From: JAZDFC01 sp043808235
GTDB lineage: Bacteria > Bacteroidota > Ignavibacteria > Ignavibacteriales > Melioribacteraceae
Assembly: GCA_043808235.1 (NCBI GenBank)
Contig: JAZDFC010000021.1
Span: 1 to 64,000, forward strand
Length of the DNA stretch: 64,000 nucleotides
Reading direction: 5' to 3'
How positions within the stretch are numbered: the stretch's first letter is position 1; the number at the start of each line of letters is the position of its first letter. The notes below the pieces were generated by a model. That model saw only the letters and a program-made list of their open reading frames with translations, made no database searches and had not been told where the DNA came from. Both the position numbers and the translations under genes were made by a program. Positions 8,206 to 17,087 of this stretch are shown piece after piece.

Positions 8206-9429
8206 ATGAAAGCATTATTAAAACTATTCTTATTATTACTGGCAGTTGTTAATCTATCATTCGCGCAAAATGCGAATCCTACTATCACTACTGCAAAACT
8301 TTCGGACAACCTTTATCAATTCTTCATATACATTAATGAGAATAACTCTGTAAATGTTTTTGCTTCGATTGGACAGGATGGAATTATACTGATTGATGCC
8401 GGCTTCTCTGTAACAGCCGAACTCGTGAAAACAGAGTTAAAAAAACTGAGCGATAAACAAGTCAAATGGATAATAAACACCCACTATGACGGCGACCATA
8501 CGCTTGGTAATGCTTATCTGGGAACCAATGCTTCAATCATTTCGCATGAACTTTGCCGCAGCAGACTTTTAGCATATACGAATTTTCCTCAAGGCGGGTT
8601 GCCCGGTATAACTTTTTTCGATTCGGCAAAAATATTTTTTAACGGCGAAGAAATCTGCTTAAAATACTTACCCGGACATACCAATGCCGATATTATTGTT
8701 TCCTTTAAAAATGCCAATCTTGTTTTTGTCGGCGATTTGGTTTTTGCGGATTCCTTCCCGCTTTTACAGCCCGACGGTAATGTATATTCATTGGAAAAGA
8801 ATTTAACTCTGCTTTCGAAATCACTTTCCGCCAATACAAGAATTTTTCCGGGGCATGGACGCGAATTGAATTCAAAAGAGTTAAACACATACATTGAAAT
8901 GGTTACTCAAACAAAAAATCTTGCGTTAAAATCAATTAAAGAAGGCAACGTACCTGCGGAATCAAAGAAAAATAAAATTTTAAAAGAGTGGGATAAATGG
9001 AACAGCAAAATCTTTCCGGGACAAATTACAACCGATAGCTGGATCGATAATTTATATTCGAGTCTTGATGAAGGAAAAGAAATGTCGGCATATCCGATAC
9101 TCAAAAAAACATATGACCAATCCGGTTGCGATGCAATGATTACGAAGTACAATGAAATTTGTTCCTCAAAGAAACAATACTTCATCGAAACCGATTTTAA
9201 TAATTGGGGATATGCCTTGCTTGCAGAGCAAAAAGCATCAGATGCAATAAATGTTTTCCAAATAAACACAAACGAATTTCCGGCTTCCGCCAATGCTTTC
9301 GATAGTCTTGGGGAAGCTTACATGATTGCCGGCAATAAAGAACTTGCAATCAAAAATTACGAGAAGTCACTGGAATTAAATCCGAATAACACAAACGCTG
9401 CAGAGCAATTGAAAATATTAAACAAATAA
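8206..9429 (+). CDS. Secreted metallo-beta-lactamase-fold hydrolase with C-terminal TPR
   Basis: 407 residues, with a signal peptide ending near LSFAQ. Residues about 30-225 form an MBL fold. The metal motif reads H93-Y-D95-G-D97-H98, followed by LPGHTNAD, VGDLVFAD and FPGHGRE, which supply the further His/Asp/His ligands. The second position is Asp rather than the common His (HxDxDH instead of HxHxDH), a variant known in some MBL hydrolases. The C-terminus (about 330-407) has tetratricopeptide repeats (KELAIKNYEKSLELNPNN), a protein-protein interaction module. An AGGAAG site precedes the ATG. It heads a tight plus-strand run with a 21-bp gap to the aspartyl protease gene. The substrate is unknown; a beta-lactamase function is not implied. 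Confidence 0.85.
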   Translation: MKALLKLFLLLLAVVNLSFAQNANPTITTAKLSDNLYQFFIYINENNSVNVFASIGQDGIILIDAGFSVTAELVKTELKKLSDKQVKWIINTHYDGDHTLGNAYLGTNASIISHELCRSRLLAYTNFPQGGLPGITFFDSAKIFFNGEEICLKYLPGHTNADIIVSFKNANLVFVGDLVFADSFPLLQPDGNVYSLEKNLTLLSKSLSANTRIFPGHGRELNSKELNTYIEMVTQTKNLALKSIKEGNVPAESKKNKILKEWDKWNSKIFPGQITTDSWIDNLYSSLDEGKEMSAYPILKKTYDQSGCDAMITKYNEICSSKKQYFIETDFNNWGYALLAEQKASDAINVFQINTNEFPASANAFDSLGEAYMIAGNKELAIKNYEKSLELNPNNTNAAEQLKILNK

Positions 9430-9450
9430 TTTTTGCAACAGGAGAACAAA

Positions 9451-10674
9451 ATGAAGGTTATAAAACTATCGGCCTTGTTATTTATATCGCTTTTTATCGT
9501 AACAGCAGCGCAAGAAAACAAATCATGCGGCGGGATTCCCGCAAACGGCAGTTACAAATGGTCTTCCGACTTACTGACCAGTATCTCCATACCATTTGAA
9601 CTGGGGGGAAATTTGGTTGTAATCCCGGTTGAAATAAATAACGTGATGACGAAATTCATTTTGGATACCGGGATGCCCATGATGGGAGGGTTGTTTACTA
9701 ATTACAGTAAAGCGTCAACGTTGAATCTCAATTATTCCGGAGAAGCTCAAATTGGCGGCGCCGGCGGTGGATTTTCATCGGCAAAAATTTCAAGCGGCGT
9801 TAAATTCAAATTAGGCGACCTTGAGTTCTATAATCAAACACTTGTTGTAATGCAGGAAAGTAAAAACCTATCTTTTTTTGAAACAGATGGTGTGATCGGT
9901 AATGAAATTTTAGAACGGTTTATTGTTGATATAAATTACGACAATCTGACAATAACACTTACCGAGCCCGCTAATTTTACTCCTCCGGCAGGTGCGGAAG
10001 AAATTCAATTACCATTCGAGTCTATTTATCCTTTTATTAAATGCACAGCCACCATGGAAAACGGTGCAACTGTTCCATTGGATATGGTTTTGGATTTAGG
10101 CGCAAGCCACAATTTATCGTTGGTTCTCGGCTCTCAAGAAAACATTGTTTTGCCCGGGAAAAATTTAAAAGTTAGCACGGGCAGGGGCGTTACAACAGAA
10201 TTATTTGGATATACAGGAAGAATCAAAGAGTTTAAAATCGGTTCTTTCTCATTTGATAATCCTTTAGTCAACTTCAATGAAGAAAAGCTTATGTCGTTCG
10301 AAAAAGATGGAAACCTCGGCAGTGGAATTTTACGGCGATTTAATCTTACGTTCGATTATGCTAACAACCGTATGTTTATCAAACCAAATAAATCATATAA
10401 CAATCCTTTCGAATTCAATATGGCAGGGCTACAATATTCAAAATCGCGTGACGGAATATTAATAATTGATAAGGTCATCCCTAATTCACCCGGAAGCGAG
10501 GCCGGACTTGAGCCAGGTGATTTATTGGTAAAAATAAACGGCACCGTCGCCGGCGATATAAATAAAAATGATTTGAAAAAGATATTCGAAGGGGAAAATA
10601 AAGTTGTTGAACTTTCTATAAAACATGGAGAGACAACTAAGACAATTTCGGTAAAACTGCGGCGGTTAATTTAA
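9451..10674 (+). CDS. Secreted retropepsin-like aspartyl protease with C-terminal PDZ
   Basis: 407 residues from the ATG at 9451, which has AGGAG six bases before it. The frame also runs from a TTG at 9433, which is unlikely. A signal peptide (MKVIKLSALLFISLFIV) is followed by two aspartyl-protease lobes. The first has FILDTGMPMMGG (DTG) and the second MVLDLGASHNLSL (DLG, so the Thr/Ser after the catalytic Asp is replaced by Leu). Residues about 320-400 form a PDZ domain (VIPNSPGSEAGLEPGDLLVK). Two lobes in one chain mean the protein could form its active site without dimerising. It lies 13 bp before the ankyrin-PD40 gene and has a similar gene two positions downstream. The target protein is unknown. 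Confidence 0.85.
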   Translation: MKVIKLSALLFISLFIVTAAQENKSCGGIPANGSYKWSSDLLTSISIPFELGGNLVVIPVEINNVMTKFILDTGMPMMGGLFTNYSKASTLNLNYSGEAQIGGAGGGFSSAKISSGVKFKLGDLEFYNQTLVVMQESKNLSFFETDGVIGNEILERFIVDINYDNLTITLTEPANFTPPAGAEEIQLPFESIYPFIKCTATMENGATVPLDMVLDLGASHNLSLVLGSQENIVLPGKNLKVSTGRGVTTELFGYTGRIKEFKIGSFSFDNPLVNFNEEKLMSFEKDGNLGSGILRRFNLTFDYANNRMFIKPNKSYNNPFEFNMAGLQYSKSRDGILIIDKVIPNSPGSEAGLEPGDLLVKINGTVAGDINKNDLKKIFEGENKVVELSIKHGETTKTISVKLRRLI

Positions 10675-10687
10675 TATTGGAGATGCT

Positions 10688-12331
10688 ATGCAAAAATTAG
10701 TTTTTACATTAGTTGTTTTATCTATTAGTCTGATTTTTTCTAAAATTATTAATGCGCAGAGTATTTATAGTCTATTGCAGGCCGGGGAAAATGACACCGT
10801 AAGAATACTTATTGAAAAAAATCCCGGGTTAATTGCAGAGAAGAATAGTCAGCAAATGACACTCCTGCATTGGGCAGCCCTTTCCAGCAACAAAGAAATT
10901 TTAAATTACTTGATTGATAAAGGAGCTGTTATTGATGAAAAAGATGGAACCGGGACAACCGCTTTAGGTTTGGTTGTGTTTTCTACCGGAAATTTTGAAA
11001 TGGCTAAAATATTAATTGATAAAGGGGCTGATATCAATTCCGTAGATATTCAAAACGTTTCCATACTTAGAAAAGCTGCCGCCAAAGGGAATAATGATAT
11101 TATAAATTATCTTATGGAAAAAGGAGTTGCAATTCCATCTCCGGATGAACAAGGCGGGAAAGTTTTATTTAGAAACTCCGTCCGTAATGACCTTTCAAGA
11201 TTAGTTGATGTGATGATTACCAAAGGCGCCGATGTTTTTGAAAAGGATGCAGATGGATCGAACTTACTTCATTATGCTGCATCAGGTGGATCGTCTGAAA
11301 ACATAAAAAGATTATTGCATGCAGGAATTAAAATTAATGAATATGATAATTTTGGATGGTCACCGCTTCATTATGCTGCGGCTGCAAACAAAATAGATGC
11401 TGTTGAATCATTGCTTGAAAATGGAGCTGATATTAATGCGCGAACTAATGATGGATATACTGCATATAATTTAGCATCTGAAATAGGTTATAATGAAATT
11501 TCATGTCTTCTCATATCAAAAGGGGCTGATACAGGTGACCCGAATTATTCTAGACCGCATGGTTTGTATTTCGGGGAACCTCTTCCGGGAACAACTCCCC
11601 AAAAATTCGCGCCCAAATTTATATCGAGAGATAATTTAATGGTGTATGCTTGTTCCTTTTCCCCCGATGGCAAAGAATATTATTTTACAAGAGGTACAGA
11701 CCCGCAAAAGATTATGGTTAGCAGGCTAGAAAAAGAGGGGTGGACTTTTCCTACCACAGTAACTTTTTCGGACGGATTTAGTGCTCACGAACCGCATGTC
11801 ACATTAGATAATGAAAAAATTTATTGGGGCTGGTTCCGTAAATCTCCCGAGCAAGATGAAAGTACAGCCGGCCAGGCATATGGAATTTATATGTCCGAAA
11901 GAATTTCGAATGGATGGTCGAATGCGATGTATGTTGGTGATGGAATGTATGTTACTTCAACCCGGGACGGTGATGTATTTGTAAGTGGATTACGTAAAGT
12001 ACATTTTGAAAATGATCGTTTTAAATCACTTGAACCTCTTTTGGATTTTGAGAACAACCCGATAAGAGGAGAACACCCATGCATAGCGCCGGATGGCAGC
12101 TATATTTTATATGATGAATTCGGCAGACATTTATATGTTAGATTCAAACTGGCATCCGGGAATTGGAGCAGACCGGTTGATCTCGCTAAACATGGTATCG
12201 AAGCTAGTTCGGGAATTGCTTCAATATCCCCTGATGGGAAATATCTTTTCTTCGGCAATAACGGATCAATTTTTTGGGTTAGCACAAAGCTAATTGACGA
12301 TCTGCGAGAAGAAGCATTGAAAGACGAATAA
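10688..12331 (+). CDS. Secreted ankyrin-repeat protein with C-terminal PD40 propeller
   Basis: 547 residues. A signal peptide (ending IINAQ) is followed by about seven ankyrin repeats at residues 30-280, recognisable by TLLHWAALSSNKEILNYLID, NLLHYAASGGSSENIKRLL and PLHYAAAANKIDAVESLLEN. The remainder is a PD40 propeller (SPDGKEYYFTRG, APDGSYILYDEFG, SPDGKYLFFGNNG). Both modules bind partners rather than catalyse. The propeller is related to the truncated protein at the start of the window. The gene sits between two aspartyl protease-PDZ genes with gaps of 13 and 19 bp and a GGAG ribosome site, so it is almost certainly in the same operon. It may act as a scaffold or substrate recogniser for those proteases (inference). 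Confidence 0.83.
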   Translation: MQKLVFTLVVLSISLIFSKIINAQSIYSLLQAGENDTVRILIEKNPGLIAEKNSQQMTLLHWAALSSNKEILNYLIDKGAVIDEKDGTGTTALGLVVFSTGNFEMAKILIDKGADINSVDIQNVSILRKAAAKGNNDIINYLMEKGVAIPSPDEQGGKVLFRNSVRNDLSRLVDVMITKGADVFEKDADGSNLLHYAASGGSSENIKRLLHAGIKINEYDNFGWSPLHYAAAANKIDAVESLLENGADINARTNDGYTAYNLASEIGYNEISCLLISKGADTGDPNYSRPHGLYFGEPLPGTTPQKFAPKFISRDNLMVYACSFSPDGKEYYFTRGTDPQKIMVSRLEKEGWTFPTTVTFSDGFSAHEPHVTLDNEKIYWGWFRKSPEQDESTAGQAYGIYMSERISNGWSNAMYVGDGMYVTSTRDGDVFVSGLRKVHFENDRFKSLEPLLDFENNPIRGEHPCIAPDGSYILYDEFGRHLYVRFKLASGNWSRPVDLAKHGIEASSGIASISPDGKYLFFGNNGSIFWVSTKLIDDLREEALKDE

Positions 12332-12350
12332 CTTTTAAGAGGATAAGTTC

Positions 12351-13583
12351 ATGAAGACAATTATTAGATTGATGATTTTATTCAGCATGTCCCTGTTAAC
12401 CCGGAATTACAATTGTCAGGAAAATATTAAATCCGTCACAGTTCCGATAATTCTCGATCATAACAGAATGCTTGTCGATGCAGAGATTCAGAGGCAAGAT
12501 GGAAGCTGGCGGAAAGTCCGTCTCTGGATTGATTCCGGGAGTCCAAACTTTTTTATCAGCGAGGAAGTAGCCCGTGATTTGGGAATTGATCTTTCCGAAG
12601 CCGAAAATTCGCCGAACCCGGTATCGAATTTAAATGTGCCTCCGCCTTCCGGTGTGCGCATCGGCGGTATGAATTTGAATTTCGAAAATGTGAGTGCGCA
12701 AGTAAAATTTCAGCCGTTTTGGCTGTTCAGCACAATGAGCAGCGACGGAAATTTGCCTGCGACCGTTTTGTCAAAGTATCATATCGTTTTCGATTATCCG
12801 AATTCAAAAATAACTTTTGCTCTTCCGGGCAACATACAACCACACGGCAATTCTATCCCCGCATATATAAATCCAACAACCGGTATTGCACAGATTGATG
12901 CGGTTATCGACAGCGATAGCCTTAGCTTCGCAATCGATAACGGTGCTTCGTACAGTTTTATCTCCGCAGAAAAGTTGACGGAGCTTTTCGACTTACATCC
13001 TGATTGGCAAAAAATTACCGGAACTGCCGGATGTGCAAATATGTGGGGATGGTGGCCGGTTAATGAGCAGAATTTTCCGGTTACCCGTATTCCCCAAATT
13101 CAATGCGGTAAACTGATGCTGGATGAAATTGGTATCGTCGGTGTTCCGAAGTTTTCCGAGAGCGGTCCGACGTTGGGAGATTGGTATTCGCAGAAAACCG
13201 CGAAGCATGTTGATGGATTCCTCGGTCCAAATGCTCTTAAAAACTTTCGCGTTGAAATTGACTACGCCAACAGCCTGGTCTATTTCGAAAAGATTTTCGA
13301 ACCGGATTTTCACGAAATGGATTTGATTGGAATTTCAATCCGACAGCTTGCCGACGGCAACTATCAAGTTGTTGGTATCGTTTTGAAAAACGGCAAGCCG
13401 ATGGTTGAGGGTATTGAGCCAGGCAATTTACTACTGAGTATTGACGGTCGTAAAACAAAAGACGAGACAATGGGAAAAGTAGTTGATGCGTTGAGAGGGA
13501 AACCCGGCGATAAACGAAATCTATTGATTGAACGAAACGGCAACACAATTTTAATTGAAGCAACGGTGGAACATTGTCTTTAA
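12351..13583 (+). CDS. Secreted retropepsin-like aspartyl protease with C-terminal PDZ (second copy)
   Basis: 410 residues with a signal peptide. The first lobe carries LWIDSGSPNFFISEE (DSG) and the second FAIDNGASYSFISAEK (DNG). Residues about 330-405 make a PDZ-like domain (GIEPGNLLLSIDGRKTKDE). The layout matches the protein at 9451-10674, but the sequences have diverged strongly, so this is an old duplication or two separate acquisitions. A GAGG element precedes the ATG by about ten bases. Clan AA proteases with PDZ domains in Bacteroidota are mostly uncharacterised. The acidic dyad (DSG/DNG) is intact enough for activity, but this cannot be proven from sequence. Confidence 0.82.
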   Translation: MKTIIRLMILFSMSLLTRNYNCQENIKSVTVPIILDHNRMLVDAEIQRQDGSWRKVRLWIDSGSPNFFISEEVARDLGIDLSEAENSPNPVSNLNVPPPSGVRIGGMNLNFENVSAQVKFQPFWLFSTMSSDGNLPATVLSKYHIVFDYPNSKITFALPGNIQPHGNSIPAYINPTTGIAQIDAVIDSDSLSFAIDNGASYSFISAEKLTELFDLHPDWQKITGTAGCANMWGWWPVNEQNFPVTRIPQIQCGKLMLDEIGIVGVPKFSESGPTLGDWYSQKTAKHVDGFLGPNALKNFRVEIDYANSLVYFEKIFEPDFHEMDLIGISIRQLADGNYQVVGIVLKNGKPMVEGIEPGNLLLSIDGRKTKDETMGKVVDALRGKPGDKRNLLIERNGNTILIEATVEHCL

Positions 13584-13667
13584 TATTTTCACTTGCGAAT
13601 GCAATCAAACATTCAAAGCCCGGAATTACATATCGACTTAACCGGGAAAAATTCAAGAGGAGCAAAA

Positions 13668-14855
13668 ATGTTTTCAGTTTATAAAACCATCATCAGCGCA
13701 ATAATCATTTGTGTGTTTTCTTTTTCAAATATGTTTTCACAAGAAGTAAGTACATTTTTAACCGGCAACGGACTCGACGGTCCCGACGGCTTCGCATTGG
13801 ATTCCGAAAATAATTTATATGTTGCCAACTGGGGGGGAGGATCGGGATCCACAGTTTTAAAAATTACTACTTCGGGAGAAACATCTGTTTTTGTTTCCGG
13901 TTTGAATGCACCCGACGGATTGGCTTTCGATCAACACGGGAATTTATATATCTCCAACTACAACAGCGGAATTATTAACAAAGTAACACATGCCGGAGAT
14001 GTATCGGAATTTGCATCGGGCTTGAATCATCCGAGCGCACTGGCATTCGATAAAGAATGCAACCTGTACGTTTCGAATCACGGGAACGCCAATGGAACAA
14101 CAGTCAGCAAAATCACTCCCGATGGAACCGTGTCGGAATTCGCTACCGGACTTAATGCGCCGGTCGGACTTACATTCGATACATCCGGTAACCTGTACGT
14201 TTCGAATTATAAATCGGGAATAATTAACAAAATATCTTCCGAAGGAACATTGAGTGTATTTGCAACAATATCGAATACACCCAAATGCTACATTCAATAT
14301 TTGGTATTCGACAAACACGGAAACCTTTATGTGCCGAGTTATGGTCACAACAAAATTTATAAGATTAATCCCGCCGGAGAAGTGTCGGTATTTGCCGGAA
14401 CGGGTACATCCGGCGGAGCGGACGGACCTGTTTCATCCTCAACATTTAATGGACCGAACAGCATTGCGCTTACTCAGGAAGGAGATATGTTCGTTTCGGA
14501 ATACAATGCAAACAGAATCAGAAAAATTTCCGGCATCAATGTCACTTCGATAAAGAATGAAACAGGATACGTCCCGGGTAAATTTCAACTCATGCAGAAT
14601 TATCCGAATCCGTTCAATCCGTCAACAGTAATCAGTTTTAAGTTATCGGTTGTGGGTGAAACAAAATTAGAAGTTTATAATATACTCGGTAATAAAGTTG
14701 TTTCGCTTATGAATGAAACGAAGGAACCCGGATACTATTCAATTGAATGGGACGGTAGAGATTCTTCAGGCAGCATTTCATCGAGCGGTGTTTATTTTTA
14801 TCAATTGGCGTGTGATGATAAAGTCTCTGTTAAAAAAGCAATCCTTATGCGATGA
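13668..14855 (+). CDS. NHL/SMP-30-like beta-propeller protein with T9SS sorting domain
   Basis: 395 residues from the ATG at 13668, which has AGAGGAG upstream. The open frame extends to 13593 without a convincing start. A signal peptide (ending NMFSQ) leads into six or more repeats of the form GLAFDQHGNLYISN / GLTFDTSGNLYVSN, a typical NHL or SMP-30 propeller, at about residues 25-305. Residues about 315-395 form a type IX secretion C-terminal domain (LMQNYPNPFNPSTVISF, then a final KKAILMR), which directs export across the outer membrane and often cell-surface anchoring. It lies 84 bp after the second aspartyl protease gene and ends at a hairpin (14869-14898). The ligand or reaction is unknown. 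Confidence 0.85.
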   Translation: MFSVYKTIISAIIICVFSFSNMFSQEVSTFLTGNGLDGPDGFALDSENNLYVANWGGGSGSTVLKITTSGETSVFVSGLNAPDGLAFDQHGNLYISNYNSGIINKVTHAGDVSEFASGLNHPSALAFDKECNLYVSNHGNANGTTVSKITPDGTVSEFATGLNAPVGLTFDTSGNLYVSNYKSGIINKISSEGTLSVFATISNTPKCYIQYLVFDKHGNLYVPSYGHNKIYKINPAGEVSVFAGTGTSGGADGPVSSSTFNGPNSIALTQEGDMFVSEYNANRIRKISGINVTSIKNETGYVPGKFQLMQNYPNPFNPSTVISFKLSVVGETKLEVYNILGNKVVSLMNETKEPGYYSIEWDGRDSSGSISSSGVYFYQLACDDKVSVKKAILMR

Positions 14856-14868
14856 AATAATTGTGAAA

Positions 14869-14898
14869 GATTTATTCCGATTTTCAAATGAATAAATC
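14869..14898 (+). terminator. Hairpin after the NHL-T9SS gene
   Basis: GATTTATTC pairs with GAATAAATC across a 12-base loop and is followed by CGTTTTA. It begins 14 bp after the stop at 14855. The T-run is short, so termination strength is uncertain. Confidence 0.45.
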
Positions 14899-15023
14899 CG
14901 TTTTAAAGTCAGAGCTTATAAACAGCATGATCAAAAAGAACATTCCCGTTTAACTAATCTTAAACATAATTCGTCTAAGGATATGTCGATTTTTAAAAAT
15001 CAATTTCCTCAAAGGAGTTTCTT

Positions 15024-15488
15024 ATGGATAAACAGATGCTACTTTTTATTTTCTTCTTGATTTCTTCATTAACAACGGTTGCCCAGGACAAGGTCATATC
15101 TCTTGATGATGAAACTGCGATCAGACAAACCGTTTTAAATTACGCCGAAGGATGGTACAGCGGTAATTCCGAGAGAATGGGGAAAGCCCTTTCGCCCGAT
15201 CTGGCTAAAAGAGGAATTTTTCCAACTGAAGACGGAAAAGGAACACAGATTTACAATGCATCATACAAACAGATGCTCGAGTGGACGAAGATGCAGCCGA
15301 ATAAATTGAAGGATAATCCGGGAGTTGTTGAAGAAGTAAAAATTCTCGACCTTGGACAAAACATCGCTACGGTGAAATGTGTTATGAAGGACTTCATAGA
15401 TATACTTCAGCTTGCAAAAATTAACAATGAATGGAAGATATTAAATGCTATCTGGGAGCCGAATACTTCAAAGACAAAACTGGATTGA
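15024..15488 (+). CDS. Secreted NTF2-like / lumazine-binding-like protein
   Basis: 154 residues with a signal peptide (ending TTVAQ). The body fits the SnoaL/NTF2-like fold grouped as putative lumazine-binding proteins: an N-terminal helix (ETAIRQTVLNYAEGWYSG), then NSERMGKALSPDLAKRGIF and a C-terminal sheet (ATVKCVMKDFIDILQL, NEWKILNAIWEP). Members form conical pockets that bind small molecules, and some act as enzymes. An AAAGGAG site lies just before the ATG. The stop is three bases before the racemase start, so the two are translationally linked. No specific ligand can be named. Confidence 0.78.
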   Translation: MDKQMLLFIFFLISSLTTVAQDKVISLDDETAIRQTVLNYAEGWYSGNSERMGKALSPDLAKRGIFPTEDGKGTQIYNASYKQMLEWTKMQPNKLKDNPGVVEEVKILDLGQNIATVKCVMKDFIDILQLAKINNEWKILNAIWEPNTSKTKLD

Positions 15489-15491
15489 CAA

Positions 15492-16181
15492 ATGAAAACC
15501 ATCGGACTTATCGGCGGCACATATTGGATTTCAACAGCAGAATACTACAAGAATATCAATGTAGGTATAAACGAAAAACTCGGCGGATTGAACTTTGCAA
15601 AATGTATTATCTTTTCTGTAAACTATAATGAGATTGATGAATGCAATAAACGGGGTGATAAGGAAGGCGTCTATAAAATTATTAAAGATGCTGCCCGAAA
15701 ATTAATATTAGCTGGTGTCGATTGTATTCTTCTTTGCGCGAATACGCTTCATCAATTCGCAGAGAGACTTCAAACAGAAATCAATATTCCGTTTATTCAT
15801 ATTGCGGAAGCAACCGCGAAAGAAATCTCCAAAGCGGGTTTATCAACAATTGGATTACTCGGAACAAAACAAACATTGGGAATGAATTTTTATAAATTGA
15901 AACTTGCCGATGCCGGAATCACAACTCTCGTCCCGCCGGAAAACAATAGAGAAATTATGCAGAAGATAATCGACGACGAATTATCGCATGGAATTTTCCG
16001 TGATGAATCGATAAAACAATTTCAGCTAATAATGAGCGACCTGGGAAAAGAAGGTGCGCAAGGATTCGTTCTCGGCTGCACGGAGATTCCATTGCTAATC
16101 AAACAGGAACATTCGCCGCTGCCGGTATTCAACACGCTCGAAATTCATTCTCAAGCGGCGGTTGATTTTGTGCTTAAGTGA
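15492..16181 (+). CDS. Aspartate/glutamate racemase family protein
   Basis: 229 residues, cytoplasmic (no signal peptide). It begins with the family's glycine loop and serine-threonine segment (LIGGTYWISTAEYYKNIN). It has the two cysteines expected of PLP-independent racemases, Cys82 in LLCANTLHQ and Cys196 in LGCTEIPLL, which act as the acid/base pair on the two faces of the amino acid. The closest recognised group is the YgeA-like amino-acid racemases rather than MurI. The substrate could be Asp, Glu or another L-amino acid. It starts three bases after the NTF2-like gene and probably shares its transcript. Confidence 0.87.
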   Translation: MKTIGLIGGTYWISTAEYYKNINVGINEKLGGLNFAKCIIFSVNYNEIDECNKRGDKEGVYKIIKDAARKLILAGVDCILLCANTLHQFAERLQTEINIPFIHIAEATAKEISKAGLSTIGLLGTKQTLGMNFYKLKLADAGITTLVPPENNREIMQKIIDDELSHGIFRDESIKQFQLIMSDLGKEGAQGFVLGCTEIPLLIKQEHSPLPVFNTLEIHSQAAVDFVLK

Positions 16182-16280
16182 GATATAGTAACGAAATCTC
16201 TCGAGTAATTAAATTCTTTTTAATGTTTTTTATTAACAGTATCATCTAATTCTTGCCACTAATGCTTATATTCATGGTAT

Positions 16281-16385
16281 ATGGAACAAGCCGAAAAACA
16301 TGAGCCAATAAAGTACTCTGAAATTAACACAAGCTATGCTCGAAAAAAAAGAACTAAGTGGCTTGAATTAGATAATCCAAATTGA
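16281..16385 (+). CDS. Possible 34-codon ORF of unknown function
   Basis: An ATG at 16281 opens a short lysine-rich frame (MEQAEKHEPIKYSEINTSYA, continuing to WLELDNPN, stop TGA at 16383-16385). It lies in the 234-bp gap between the racemase and pentapeptide-repeat genes. There is no clear ribosome site and no recognised family. It may be a remnant of a larger gene or chance. Confidence 0.2.
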   Translation: MEQAEKHEPIKYSEINTSYARKKRTKWLELDNPN

Positions 16386-16415
16386 TTATATATCATATTG
16401 AAGAGAATCTTTCCT

Positions 16416-17033
16416 ATGCAGACCTCGAATCCAGCACCCGGTGATAATTCCGAATTATTTCAATTCGATATAGATTATTTCAAAGATCAGACGTTTGAAA
16501 GACTTGATTTTCGAAACCGGAATATTTCCGGAATAGAATTTTACAAATGTTCATTCATTGCCTGCCTTTTTGCAAAGAGCAAATTCAACAACTGTATAAT
16601 TGAGAAATGTGAGTTCCGGAACTGCGATATGAGCGTTGCTGAATTTAAAGATAGTTCGTTCTTAGATGTCGTATTCAATGATTGCAAACTTATCGGCACT
16701 GATTGGACTCATCTTCGTAAACCCATGAGAATAAATTTTTCAAAGTGCATTTTAAATGATTCCACATTTTATAAAATGGATCTTCGCTCTTCGGAGCTAA
16801 CCGGCTGTACCGCTCGAAATGTAGATTTCGAAGAAGTGAATCTCTCTAAAGCTAATTGTTCGAATACTGATTTTCTCGATGCTAAATTCAACGGGGCAAA
16901 TTTATCAGCGGCGGATTTTACCGGAGCAGTCAACTACACAATCAATCCCAATAACACAAATATCAGAAAAGCGAAATTTTCGCAGCCGGAGGCGCTGCAT
17001 CTTCTTGATTCGTGGGAAATAATTATTGAATGA
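16416..17033 (+). CDS. Pentapeptide-repeat protein
   Basis: 205 residues from the ATG at 16416 (AAGAGA about ten bases upstream); a TTG six codons earlier is also in frame. Most of the protein consists of A(D/N)LxX-like pentapeptides, e.g. LDFRNRNISGIEFYKCSF, VVFNDCKLIGTDW, ANCSNTDFLDAKFNGANLSA. These fold into a right-handed quadrilateral beta-helix. The arrangement, with a cysteine-rich first half, resembles the Qnr/MfpA-like cytoplasmic group that can mimic DNA and bind gyrase, but that function is not established for most relatives. A strong bidirectional hairpin follows. Confidence 0.85.
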   Translation: MQTSNPAPGDNSELFQFDIDYFKDQTFERLDFRNRNISGIEFYKCSFIACLFAKSKFNNCIIEKCEFRNCDMSVAEFKDSSFLDVVFNDCKLIGTDWTHLRKPMRINFSKCILNDSTFYKMDLRSSELTGCTARNVDFEEVNLSKANCSNTDFLDAKFNGANLSAADFTGAVNYTINPNNTNIRKAKFSQPEALHLLDSWEIIIE

Positions 17034-17044
17034 GCGAACATCAA

Positions 17045-17078
17045 GAAACCCAATCCGCCAAGTTGCGGGTTGGGTTTC
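17045..17078. terminator. Bidirectional hairpin terminator
   Basis: A 14-bp stem (GAAACCCAATCCGC paired with GCGGGTTGGGTTTC, one G-T wobble) with a six-base loop lies between the convergent pentapeptide-repeat gene (stop 17033) and the isomerase gene (stop 17088). An A-rich stretch follows on the plus strand. Confidence 0.8.
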
Positions 17079-17087
17079 CGAAAAATA

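Noticed and set aside
8206..9429. Beta-lactam resistance enzyme
   Set aside because: The MBL fold is shared by many hydrolases; TPR fusion and the HxDxDH motif do not indicate a beta-lactamase.
13668..14855. Repeated GNLYVSN-encoding DNA as a tandem repeat locus
   Set aside because: Explained by NHL propeller blades; the DNA copies are diverged.
16416..17033. Quinolone resistance (Qnr) gene
   Set aside because: Only the general pentapeptide-repeat pattern is visible; resistance cannot be inferred.
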